This document shows positions 18,004 through 26,154 of a stretch of 41,949 nucleotides of DNA, piece after piece. Position numbers and translations under genes: made by a program. Where the stretch lies: assembly GCA_007127745.1 (NCBI GenBank), contig SKYV01000261.1, forward strand, positions 1-41,949, written 5' to 3'. The DNA is from Balneolaceae bacterium (lineage in GTDB: Bacteria; Bacteroidota; Rhodothermia; Balneolales; Balneolaceae). Below the pieces are notes generated by a model, which saw only the letters and a program-made list of their open reading frames with translations, had not been told where the DNA came from and searched no databases. The first letter of the stretch is position 1; each line of letters begins with the position of its first letter.

Positions 18004-19251
18004 TTATAATTGTATATCAATGAGTGAACGGCCGTTTTCATCGATAATACCGTGTTTGATACCCACTTTTTTAAAAGCGGCCAGTATTTGATCCAAATGT
18101 TCATCTGTATGCGTAGCCATATAACTTGTGCGCACCAGTGATTGTCCCTGCGGAACAGCCGGCGGCACTACTGCATTTACATATACACCCGCTTCGAAAA
18201 GATCTTTCCAGAATTTAAAACAATCTAACATGTCGCCCACAACAACCGGGATGATTGGGGTCTGGCTGGTTAATACATTAAAACCAAGATTTTTCAACTC
18301 CTTTCGCATGTAATTTGAAATCTCCTCGAGCCTTTCAAGCCTCCATGTTTCCTGCTTCAAAATTTCAAGAGATTTAAGTACGGTAGCCACATTTGCAGGC
18401 GGCATACTGGCACTGAAAATATGAGCCGGAGATTTGTGCCGGATGTATTCTATCACCGCTCTGTCTCCCACAATAAATCCTCCCAGAGAGGCGAATGATT
18501 TGGAAAATGTGCCGCTGATCAGATCTACATCATCCATCATCCCGAAAACCGAAGCAGAACCCCTGCCACCTTCTCCCACAACACCCACAGCATGGGCATC
18601 ATCAAGATAGAGACCGGCTCCAAATTCGTTGGCAAGTTTTACGAGCTCAGGAATATTTGCCAGCATTCCGGACATCGAAAAAACGCCATCGGTCACGATA
18701 ATTTTACCGGCATCTTTATCGGCTTTTTCAAGCAAGTGTCGAAGGTGCTCCATATCGTTATGGCGGTAACGCACCGTTTTTGCGTTGGAGAGCTGAGTGC
18801 CCACAACAATGCAGGCATGATTATCTTTATCGGAGAAAATAATATCGTTCCGGCCGGCAATGGTCTGGATAGAACCTTCATTGGTCTGATAGCCCGTACT
18901 GAATAACACACAGGCATCTTTTCGCATAAAATTAGCCAGCTTTTCTTCAAGTTCCAGGTGCAAATCCAGTGTTCCGTTTAAATATCTTGAACCGGTGCAT
19001 CCGGTACCGTACACTTTTATAACATCCTGAGCAGCTTCAATCGTCCGGGGATCGTTGGTCAGCCCAAGATAGTTGTTTGAACCGGCCATGATCAGATCTC
19101 TTCCCTCGATATTTACAACCGTACCGTTTGTAGCCTGAAGGGGTTTAAAATAGGGGTATAAACCACTCTTTTTGATGTCATCAGCCATTGTAAATTCATA
19201 GGCCTTTTTAAATACTTTACCCCTGGAGGTTTCGGCTTTTAGATCGGACAT
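18004..19251 (-). CDS. spt: Serine palmitoyltransferase (alpha-oxoamine synthase family)
   Basis: PLP enzyme of 415 residues that condenses L-serine with an acyl-CoA to give 3-ketosphinganine, the first step of sphingolipid synthesis. The active site is complete: stacking His145 (D-N-H-A), D-D-A-H with Asp217 and His220, Schiff-base Lys251 in G-T-F-S-K-S-F-A-S-L-G-G, and Arg374 in R-T-S-Y-M-A-T-H-T for the substrate carboxylate. These fit bacterial SPT better than 2-amino-3-ketobutyrate ligase or ALA synthase, though the family is close. It is soluble like the Sphingomonas and Sphingobacterium enzymes. The next gene starts at its stop codon. No acyl carrier protein gene is adjacent. Confidence 0.85.
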   Translation of the reverse strand: MSDLKAETSRGKVFKKAYEFTMADDIKKSGLYPYFKPLQATNGTVVNIEGRDLIMAGSNNYLGLTNDPRTIEAAQDVIKVYGTGCTGSRYLNGTLDLHLELEEKLANFMRKDACVLFSTGYQTNEGSIQTIAGRNDIIFSDKDNHACIVVGTQLSNAKTVRYRHNDMEHLRHLLEKADKDAGKIIVTDGVFSMSGMLANIPELVKLANEFGAGLYLDDAHAVGVVGEGGRGSASVFGMMDDVDLISGTFSKSFASLGGFIVGDRAVIEYIRHKSPAHIFSASMPPANVATVLKSLEILKQETWRLERLEEISNYMRKELKNLGFNVLTSQTPIIPVVVGDMLDCFKFWKDLFEAGVYVNAVVPPAVPQGQSLVRTSYMATHTDEHLDQILAAFKKVGIKHGIIDENGRSLIDIQL

Positions 19252-19332
19252 TTCGTGATCGTTGAATTCATATTAAACAGGTAAATATACCCAGTATTCG
19301 TATTCAATCAAATTATTAACGAATCTGTACTG

Positions 19333-20445
19333 CTATTCATTCACAGTTTTTAAAAATCGAATATATTTGTCCACAACGGTGTCCCAGTTGAATGTTTTAA
19401 GGACATAATCTTCCGATTTTTTCGACAAATCATCCAGTTCGTTCTTAAAAATATAATCAATTTTTTCCGCAAACTTTGAGGCATTTTCCGGCGGAATCCG
19501 ATATCCGTTTACTCCCTGTTCAATAACATCTTTAATTCCTTCAAGATCGGAGGCCACGGCAGGCATTCCGGCTCTGTTGGCCTCCAGCAGTACAATCCCA
19601 AAACCTTCCATATCCCCCTCAACCGGAATGTTGGGCATCACAAATACATCGGCTGCCGAATAACAGACATTTAGCATTTCGAATGACAGTTTTCCGGTCA
19701 TGATAATTTTATCCTGCAAGCCCAAAGAGTCCCTCATGTTGCAAATATTGTCAAATTCAGGACCATCTCCCACAATCAGATACACAACATCGGTTTGAAT
19801 TCGTTGCAATACATGTTTTATAAACCAGGTATGCCCTTTGCGTTTTACCTGCCTGCCAACAGTCAGCAGTATTTTTTTACCTGTGAAGTCTGTGCGAAAT
19901 GCTTCTTCCAATATCTTTTTTGCTTCAACTTTCTCGGGCAACTTTTTCAGCACTTTTGGATCATAACCGTTTGGAAGAGAAACCCCCACATCAGGGTTCA
20001 TTCCACGTTGAATAGAAGCATCCCGTGTTGCTGATGAGACCGAAATAACCCCCTGAAGATGCTTAAAAATATACCGGATATACCACTGATAAATTCGAAC
20101 CGGCAGTGTTACATCCTGCCCGTGATTGATAGTTACACAGGGAATGGCCGGTTTTTTTATCATAAACGGAAGCACTCCGGCTGTAACCATGGATGAAAAC
20201 AAGATTACGTCGGGTCTAAACCTTTGAATTTTTCGGGGTATTTTCCACAAAAGAGTGGCAAGAAAGAAAAAGGTTTTTATTCCAATAAATTTCCAGGAGG
20301 AGTGTAAAATAATCGACTCTAAAACCACATCATCCCTGCGCCTGATCGCTTCGGTCATTTGCACACTAACATTTTGCATGCCTCCAACATTTTCGAGCGG
20401 TTTATTTTTCGGGGGGTGTAGATGTGAAATATACAGTATTCGCAA
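19333..20445 (-). CDS. Family 4 glycosyltransferase (GT-B fold)
   Basis: Retaining glycosyltransferase of 370 residues. The N-terminal Rossmann domain begins L-R-I-L-Y-I-S-H-L-H-P-P and includes a glycine-rich G-G-M-Q-N-V loop. The C-terminal donor domain has V-G-R-Q-V-K-R-K-G-H, V-G-D-G-P-E and the E-x7-E motif in M-E-G-F-G-I-V-L-L-E-A. The start is a TTG at 20445, four bases after the stop of the upstream glycosyltransferase gene, which indicates coupling. Donor and acceptor are unknown. Position between spt and the extended SDR suggests a lipid acceptor such as ceramide, but LPS or another glycan remains possible. Confidence 0.85.
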   Translation of the reverse strand: MRILYISHLHPPKNKPLENVGGMQNVSVQMTEAIRRRDDVVLESIILHSSWKFIGIKTFFFLATLLWKIPRKIQRFRPDVILFSSMVTAGVLPFMIKKPAIPCVTINHGQDVTLPVRIYQWYIRYIFKHLQGVISVSSATRDASIQRGMNPDVGVSLPNGYDPKVLKKLPEKVEAKKILEEAFRTDFTGKKILLTVGRQVKRKGHTWFIKHVLQRIQTDVVYLIVGDGPEFDNICNMRDSLGLQDKIIMTGKLSFEMLNVCYSAADVFVMPNIPVEGDMEGFGIVLLEANRAGMPAVASDLEGIKDVIEQGVNGYRIPPENASKFAEKIDYIFKNELDDLSKKSEDYVLKTFNWDTVVDKYIRFLKTVNE

Positions 20446-20449
20446 ATTC

Positions 20450-21589
20450 TTAGTTTTTAGCCTCCAGAACTTCGTTATAGTAATTTAGAAGTTTGTTATT
20501 GATGGATTTCCAACTGTATGCTTTAGCCTTTTGCAGTGATACACCGGCCATCTTTAACCGCTCCGTCTCATCAATAATCAGTTGTTCTATAAATTTATAG
20601 AATTTATCGGATCTTTCAACGGGCGCAATGTAACCGTTTTTTCCATGCTCTACCAGCGAGCGGCTTCCGGTGGCATCGGCAACTACACACGGCAGCCCGC
20701 TGGCCATTGCTTCCAATGTAACGTTGCCAAAGGTTTCCGTGTCGGAGGGGAAAAAGAAAATATCGCTGTTTGCGTAAGCACTGGCAAGTTCAACTCCTGT
20801 TAAAAAACCTGTAAAAACAGCTTCAGGAAGCATCTTCTTCAGGCCTTCACCCGCAGGACCGTCTCCCACAATCAACGCCCTTGCCTGCGGATATTTCTTC
20901 TTCAACCTGTTTACAACATCAGCATATAATTTTAAATTTTTTTCCCACACAAGCCGGGAGATAAAAGTAATCACAACATCCTGTTCTTTAAATCCGTGTT
21001 TTTCTCTCCAGGCTTCATCACGCTTTTGGGGATTAAATTGGTCGAGATCTATTCCTCGTGCCCATATTCTGAGATCGCTCTCAATATTATTTTCTTTCAG
21101 GAATTTTGCCATGGATGGCGACGGAACATACACTTGCCTGCAATGCCTGTAAAACCATTTCAGATATTTCCACAAAATCGGTTCAAGCAGAGACAGCCGG
21201 TAATATTTTAAATAGCTTGAAAAATGGGTATGATAGGATGCCACTATGGGCTTTTGATTTTTTTTAGCCCATTTCAGTACCCGTAAGCCAAGATAATCGG
21301 GGGTGGCGATGTGCACGATATCGGGATCAAAATCTTTCAACTTTTTGCGCACAGTTTTTGGGAATGATCGCGAAAAACGATACTCGGGCCTGCCGGGTAA
21401 TTTTATTGATGGTACGGGAATGAGCGTTCCGGCGTGTTCAAGTGCAGGATTTTCAACAGTTGGCCCGAAAACAAGAACCTCCACATTTTGTTTCAATAAA
21501 AAAGCCACCAAACGGTTCAGTGTTAAAGAAACACCATCACGAATATGGTTATAATTACCTGTAAAAATTGCTACTTTGAACGTGCTCAT
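20450..21589 (-). CDS. Family 4 glycosyltransferase, MgtA/PimB-like
   Basis: GT-B enzyme of 379 residues, beginning with ATG at 21589 (M-S-T-F-K-V-A-I-F-T). An upstream in-frame start at 21604 would only add five residues and reach further into the divergent promoter. It has the D-G-V-S-L-T-L-N-R-L loop for the acceptor side, G-D-G-P-A-G-E-G-L, and the donor-binding E-x7-E segment S-D-T-E-T-F-G-N-V-T-L-E-A-M-A-S-G. This subgroup includes glycolipid-forming enzymes that act at the membrane surface. It is the first gene of a leftward two-gene set and is divergent from the extended SDR gene by 88 bases. Confidence 0.85.
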   Translation of the reverse strand: MSTFKVAIFTGNYNHIRDGVSLTLNRLVAFLLKQNVEVLVFGPTVENPALEHAGTLIPVPSIKLPGRPEYRFSRSFPKTVRKKLKDFDPDIVHIATPDYLGLRVLKWAKKNQKPIVASYHTHFSSYLKYYRLSLLEPILWKYLKWFYRHCRQVYVPSPSMAKFLKENNIESDLRIWARGIDLDQFNPQKRDEAWREKHGFKEQDVVITFISRLVWEKNLKLYADVVNRLKKKYPQARALIVGDGPAGEGLKKMLPEAVFTGFLTGVELASAYANSDIFFFPSDTETFGNVTLEAMASGLPCVVADATGSRSLVEHGKNGYIAPVERSDKFYKFIEQLIIDETERLKMAGVSLQKAKAYSWKSINNKLLNYYNEVLEAKN

Positions 21590-21677
21590 ACTTTTTAAAT
21601 GCAATTGCCATATTTGTATCTTATGGCATTGTGTGGTTAATATCCCAATTTTAAAAGTGCTTGAATATACAAATTTA

Positions 21678-22652
21678 ATGAATGCATTTATTACCGGAGG
21701 AACCGGATTTATTGGAAGTCATCTTGCAGATACATTAATTGAACATACTGGCTGGAATGAGATCAAATGTTTGGTTCGAAATAGGGAAAAGTGGCTGGAA
21801 GGAAAACGTTATGCAAGAGTTAAAGGAGATCTTCATTCCATCCATAGCATTGAAAAAGCACTGGTTGATACGGATGTGATTTTTCACCTCGCCGGAGTGG
21901 TGAAAGCTCCCACGCAAAAGGAGTTTGATTTTGCCAATGTGGAAGCCACCGAAAATCTGATCCGCCTTGCCCAAAAAACCGGTGTTAAAAAATTGGTAAT
22001 CTTGTCATCACTTGCTGCATGCGGACCCAGCAATGGACGTCCACGCTCCGAGGCGGACCCGATGAAACCGGTGAGTATGTACGGTAATTCCAAGAAAAAA
22101 ATGGAAGAGATGATCCAAAAAACCGCCGATTCTGATCTGTCTATTACAATTCTCCGCCCTCCCGCTGTGTACGGACCTCGCGAGGAGCAAATTTTCACCC
22201 TGTTTAAAATGATGAACAAAGGGATTGCCCCGATTGTGGGAGATGGTGAAAATCCAAAACTCTCTATTATTTATGTAGATGATTTGATTCAAGCAATTAT
22301 GAAGGCTGCCGAACAGACCCAAAACGGAGTTCATACCTATTTTGTAAGTGGTGAAAAAATTGTCTCCTGGAATCAAATTACCGACATCGTAAAAATTGTA
22401 CTGAACAAAAAGATCACCCCGATCAAGATTAAGCCCGATTGGGTAAAAAAAATAGCCGGAGCAATTGAAACAACAGCGTCATTTTTTGGTTCATATCCCG
22501 TTATCAACAGGGAAAAGGCGAACGAAATGGTGCTGGAATGGACCTGTTCACACCAAAAAGCTGAAGCTGAACTGAATTATAAACCAGAATATTCGCTCGA
22601 AGAAGGTATTTCAAGAACTCTCAGATGGTATAAACAACATAACTGGCTGTAA
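21678..22652 (+). CDS. Extended SDR (NAD-dependent epimerase/dehydratase family), candidate ceramide reductase
   Basis: Cytoplasmic oxidoreductase of 324 residues from the ATG at 21678. A longer in-frame start at 21576 would overlap the divergent gene and place 34 unrelated residues before the Rossmann fold. The cofactor motif G-G-T-G-F-I-G is at 7-13, the active-site Ser at 110-111 (L-S-S-L-A) and Y-G-N-S-K at 135-139 (Tyr135, Lys139). H-L-A-G-V-V near 70-75 and R-P-P-A-V-Y-G are also typical. In Caulobacter the ketone of N-acyl-3-ketosphinganine is reduced by a protein of this family (CerR), so this gene may supply the third step of ceramide synthesis. A nucleotide-sugar epimerase role is the alternative. 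Confidence 0.8.
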   Translation: MNAFITGGTGFIGSHLADTLIEHTGWNEIKCLVRNREKWLEGKRYARVKGDLHSIHSIEKALVDTDVIFHLAGVVKAPTQKEFDFANVEATENLIRLAQKTGVKKLVILSSLAACGPSNGRPRSEADPMKPVSMYGNSKKKMEEMIQKTADSDLSITILRPPAVYGPREEQIFTLFKMMNKGIAPIVGDGENPKLSIIYVDDLIQAIMKAAEQTQNGVHTYFVSGEKIVSWNQITDIVKIVLNKKITPIKIKPDWVKKIAGAIETTASFFGSYPVINREKANEMVLEWTCSHQKAEAELNYKPEYSLEEGISRTLRWYKQHNWL

Positions 22653-22656
22653 CTCT

Positions 22657-24216
22657 ATGACGAAATTATTGATACGCACACTTCTCATCTCACTGGCCCT
22701 TGTTTTGGCATGGTTCAATCCATCAAACGGGCAGCAGCTTCTCAAAGATCTCAGTAAACAGATCGAGATTCCCAACATCAAAAATATCAACAGTTCGGAT
22801 ACCCATCTCTATGTTTTATCGGAGAGCGAAGGGCTGGTGGTATTTCGTACTCAAAGTGATTCATTACAGTGGCTCTATTCCTCGACCGGCATGCAGGAGC
22901 GCGGCCACATTCTGGAAAGTGATATACGTTTTGCCTATCTCTACGGCAACAACCGAAGGCTCACAGTTGTTGAACCAACTTCGGTTCTTGGAGTTTATTC
23001 TTCCACAGTTCTGCCGGCACGCCCGCTTGCTGCAGAGCGGATCGGGTACAGGTTATTTTTGGCACTCGGAGAACATGGACTCGGAGAAATTAGTCTCGAA
23101 ACACCGGAAACAGTGGATTCCGGTATCAACCGTATTATTGAAAATGAACAAATCAGAGATCTTGCGAGTGATGGCGTTAATACGTTGTATGTGCTGAACC
23201 ATCAAAACGAAATTCTGATTTACGAAGCTGACGATGACAATGTAAACAGGCTGAGCAGTGTGTCTGCAGACCGGAATATTGAACGGCTTTTCTTGACGGA
23301 CGACGAACTGATTGGCACCGATAGCAGCGGTAACATATTTTTAATTAGTTCTGATGGCAATACAAGAACCGTTTCTTCAGTTTCCGGTTCAGTTGAACGG
23401 CTTTCCATCTGGAACGGGCGCCTTCTGGTACGCACACAAAACCACGAATTGTGGACAGGCCCGATGAACGGAGATCTGGAAACCTGGAAATCAGATGAAC
23501 ATTCCGGAAATTTCTTCGCCATCTCTGAAAATATCCTGTGGGTTAATGAATTCAACAGTGTGGCGCCGGTGATTTCATCTGAAAGCACTGCGTCTTCAGT
23601 TTCGGCTCAAACCGGAGAGGGTGCTTTCCGGATCAGGCCTGTCGATGACGTTGTTCTGCCATTCCCCCGCCCGCTTTTGCTGCCCATCGAATTTGAAGCC
23701 GATGTGGATCTGTCACAAATTTCACTCAGCTACGATGCCCCATTTAACAATGCACGCATCCGTGGTAAATCGTTCTATTGGCAGCCATCGGCCAATCAGT
23801 CCGGACGCCACAACGTCACCATAACCGCTACAACCGCTGATGGCCGGTCCGACAGCATCAACTTCACCATTGATCTCCGCCCGTTTAATGCACCCCCGAG
23901 ATTTTCGCCCGCACGGCCGGTAACCGTTCCCGTTGACGAAGAGTTTGAACTTCAAATTTCAGCCGTTGACCCCGACGGGATGGATCAATCCCTGATTCGC
24001 TACCTTGGTGTGGACATGCCCAATGGTGCCAGTCTGAATGAAAGTACCGGCATGTTCACATGGACTCCAACAATACGACAGGTTGGCGAGCATCAGTTTC
24101 AGGTGATTGCCACAGATCAGTTTGGGGCAGCTGCATCACAGGATTTTACCATCAATGTAATCGAAATTGAAGAGGGTGACCCTATCGACTTCGATTTTGA
24201 TGAGGATTCGGATTGA
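22657..24216 (+). CDS. Exported protein with propeller-like N-terminal part and putative Ig domain
   Basis: Protein of 519 residues. Residues 1-25 are a Sec signal peptide ending near N-G-Q-Q. Residues of about 30-310 contain repeated blade-like strands (for example H-L-Y-V-L-S-E-S-E-G and T-L-Y-V-L-N-H-Q-N-E), suggesting a beta-propeller. Two beta-sandwich modules follow at about 330-405 and 409-502. The second has the P-x-D-E-E-F-x-L-Q-I-S-A-V-D-P-D-G and G-M-F-T-W-T-P pattern of He_PIG/cadherin-like domains. The last 15 residues are strongly acidic. It starts four bases after the extended SDR gene and its end overlaps the mutY ATG. A cell-envelope binding role is inferred, with ligand unknown. 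No type IX sorting domain is visible. Confidence 0.75.
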   Translation: MTKLLIRTLLISLALVLAWFNPSNGQQLLKDLSKQIEIPNIKNINSSDTHLYVLSESEGLVVFRTQSDSLQWLYSSTGMQERGHILESDIRFAYLYGNNRRLTVVEPTSVLGVYSSTVLPARPLAAERIGYRLFLALGEHGLGEISLETPETVDSGINRIIENEQIRDLASDGVNTLYVLNHQNEILIYEADDDNVNRLSSVSADRNIERLFLTDDELIGTDSSGNIFLISSDGNTRTVSSVSGSVERLSIWNGRLLVRTQNHELWTGPMNGDLETWKSDEHSGNFFAISENILWVNEFNSVAPVISSESTASSVSAQTGEGAFRIRPVDDVVLPFPRPLLLPIEFEADVDLSQISLSYDAPFNNARIRGKSFYWQPSANQSGRHNVTITATTADGRSDSINFTIDLRPFNAPPRFSPARPVTVPVDEEFELQISAVDPDGMDQSLIRYLGVDMPNGASLNESTGMFTWTPTIRQVGEHQFQVIATDQFGAAASQDFTINVIEIEEGDPIDFDFDEDSD

Positions 24217-25315
24217 CGTGAATTTACGGTTTTCTCAAAATCTGACCGGGTGGTATCATCAGAATAAGCGCGATCTCCCCTGGCGCAATACAAACGATCC
24301 ATACAAAATCTGGATTTCTGAGATCATGCTGCAACAAACCCGGGTGGATACTGTCATCCCCTATTACGAACATTTTCTGGAGCAATTTCCCACAATTTAT
24401 GACCTGGCTGATGCAGATCAGCAGCAGGTTCTGAAATGCTGGGAAGGTCTGGGATATTACAGCCGGGCGAGAAATATGCATCAGGCGGCAAAAACAGTTG
24501 TAAAAGAGTTTAACGGCCGGATTCCCGATTCCTACGAAAAGATCACATCGTTAAAAGGAGTTGGGCCCTACACGGCTTCGGCCATTCTCAGCATCGCTTT
24601 TCAAAAAAAATTTGCTGTTGTTGACGGAAATGTAATCCGGGTTTTGGCACGCTATTTCGGAATCACTGATGACATCCGAAGTGCTAAAACCAAAAAACGG
24701 ATTCAGCAGCACGCAGATGAACTGATCTCCGAGAAAAAACCCGGCGATTTTAATCAGGCTCTCATGGAACTGGGTGCCACAGTCTGCAAACCGGGAAACC
24801 CTTTGTGTGGGGAGTGTCCCCTTTCAACCGGATGTGTGGCCGCCGCCAGTGCAAAAACCGACAGAATTCCCTACAAATCTCCGTCAAAAAAAGTGCCTCA
24901 CCATCATATTGCTGTCGGTTTGATTGTGAATGACCGAAATGAACTCTTGATTGCCCTGAGGCCAAACGAAAGCATGCTGGGTGGCCTGTGGGAATTCCCC
25001 GGAGGCAAGCAGGAAGCCGGAGAATCTCTGAAAAAAACCGTGAAACGAGAACTAAAAGAAGAGTTGGGAATTAGTGTGGAGATTTTCAAAAAATTTGATG
25101 AATTAAAACACGCCTATTCGCATTTTAAAATTACAATGCATGCTTACTGGTGCAAAATTCATTCAGGCGAACCTGCACCAAAATCGAGTCAGAAAATTGA
25201 ATGGGCCTCGCTGGAAAAAATCCATTCCTATCCCTTCCCAAAAGCCAACAAAACACTCATAGAAAAATTGCAAACAATGGAAAATGGCGATCTAACAAGA
25301 TTCCGGGAGTCCTGA
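24200..25315 (+). CDS. mutY: A/G-specific adenine glycosylase
   Basis: DNA repair enzyme removing adenine mispaired with 8-oxoguanine. It has S-E-I-M-L-Q-Q-T-R with the catalytic Glu, the helix-hairpin-helix L-K-G-V-G-P-Y-T-A-S-A, catalytic Asp in V-V-D-G-N-V, and a complete 4Fe-4S cluster C-x6-C-x2-C-x5-C (C-K-P-G-N-P-L-C onwards). The C-terminal NUDIX-like domain, which recognises 8-oxoG, has G-G-K-Q-E-A-G-E-S and R-E-L-K-E-E-L-G-I and, unusually well, keeps all residues of a NUDIX box. ATG at 24200 overlaps the upstream gene by 17 bases. A GTG at 24218, just after that gene's stop, aligns better with the E. coli N-terminus. The stop overlaps the next start (TGATG). Confidence 0.93.
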   Translation: MRIRIDVNLRFSQNLTGWYHQNKRDLPWRNTNDPYKIWISEIMLQQTRVDTVIPYYEHFLEQFPTIYDLADADQQQVLKCWEGLGYYSRARNMHQAAKTVVKEFNGRIPDSYEKITSLKGVGPYTASAILSIAFQKKFAVVDGNVIRVLARYFGITDDIRSAKTKKRIQQHADELISEKKPGDFNQALMELGATVCKPGNPLCGECPLSTGCVAAASAKTDRIPYKSPSKKVPHHHIAVGLIVNDRNELLIALRPNESMLGGLWEFPGGKQEAGESLKKTVKRELKEELGISVEIFKKFDELKHAYSHFKITMHAYWCKIHSGEPAPKSSQKIEWASLEKIHSYPFPKANKTLIEKLQTMENGDLTRFRES

Positions 25316-26151
25316 TGAACCGTTCAAAACTCAGAAAACGATCAAAAAAAAGTCTTGTTGAGCTCAAGCCGTTTCTGGATAAAATTAATAATGAAGTGGA
25401 GCAGCCCGATTACATCCGGCGCGATCCGGTGCAGTTTATGCACGCATTTTCGAATAAAAAAGATATCGAGATAGCGGGCTTTCTTGCCGCTTCAATGGCA
25501 TGGGGCCGCCGCGATATTGTTGTGGCCAAAGTTCACGATTTGTTGCGCAGGATGGGTTACTCTCCTTACGATTTTGTGATGAGTTACGACCAAAGCAGGT
25601 TTGATTTATTGAAAAATTTTAAACACCGAACATTCAAGCCCATTGATGTGCACGGAATCTTGCTGGCCATGCAAACCATCTACCGCGAGTTTGATGATTT
25701 TGAAGCTTTTTGGAATATATGTTACCAAAAAGGCCGTTCGGAACAGAGGCCATTTCTTTCGCATTTTCATGAAGAATTTTTCAAGCGAAGCACCGACCTT
25801 GCCCGGCGCACCAAAAAACACATTTCAGATCCGGAAAAAGGCAGTACATGCAAACGGCTCTACATGTTTTTGCGATGGGCTATCCGAAAGAACAGCCCGG
25901 TAGATACCGGTATCTGGAATTTTATGAACGCTTCTGAGCTGCTTATTCCTTTTGATGTACATGTTGCCCGGCAGGCCCGAAGATACGGGCTGGTTACCCG
26001 CCGCAGCAACGACTGGAAAACCGTTCAACAGTTAACCGACACTCTGAAACTAATGAACCCTGACGACCCCGCCAGATACGATTATGCACTCTTTGGCATC
26101 GGTGCTCTTGGGTATGAACTTCCAAGTCGATTCTTGCTCAACAGAATCTGA
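25315..26151 (+). CDS. TIGR02757 (DUF2400) family protein
   Basis: Conserved protein of 278 residues of unknown function, widespread in Bacteroidota. Typical elements are R-R-D-P-V-Q-F-M-H near 33, I-A-G-F-L-A-A-S-M-A-W-G-R-R near 52-65, and N-L-W-type blocks replaced here by I-W-N-F-M-N. A C-terminal D-V-H-V-A-R-Q-A-R and D-P-A-R-Y-D-Y-A-L-F-G-I-G segment resembles the end of helix-hairpin-helix DNA glycosylases. The ATG shares its A with the mutY stop, so it is translationally coupled to mutY. That, with the HhH-like C-terminus, hints at a DNA repair role, which is inference. Earlier in-frame starts inside mutY were rejected. Confidence 0.85.
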   Translation: MNRSKLRKRSKKSLVELKPFLDKINNEVEQPDYIRRDPVQFMHAFSNKKDIEIAGFLAASMAWGRRDIVVAKVHDLLRRMGYSPYDFVMSYDQSRFDLLKNFKHRTFKPIDVHGILLAMQTIYREFDDFEAFWNICYQKGRSEQRPFLSHFHEEFFKRSTDLARRTKKHISDPEKGSTCKRLYMFLRWAIRKNSPVDTGIWNFMNASELLIPFDVHVARQARRYGLVTRRSNDWKTVQQLTDTLKLMNPDDPARYDYALFGIGALGYELPSRFLLNRI

Positions 26152-26154
26152 TTT

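Noticed and set aside
21576-21677. Longer N-terminus for the extended SDR
   Set aside because: Its 34 residues precede the Rossmann motif without family support and overlap the divergent glycosyltransferase start; ATG at 21678 fits better.
25201-25314. Longer N-terminus for the TIGR02757 protein
   Set aside because: It lies within mutY coding sequence, and the ATG at 25315 overlaps the mutY stop in the usual coupled form.
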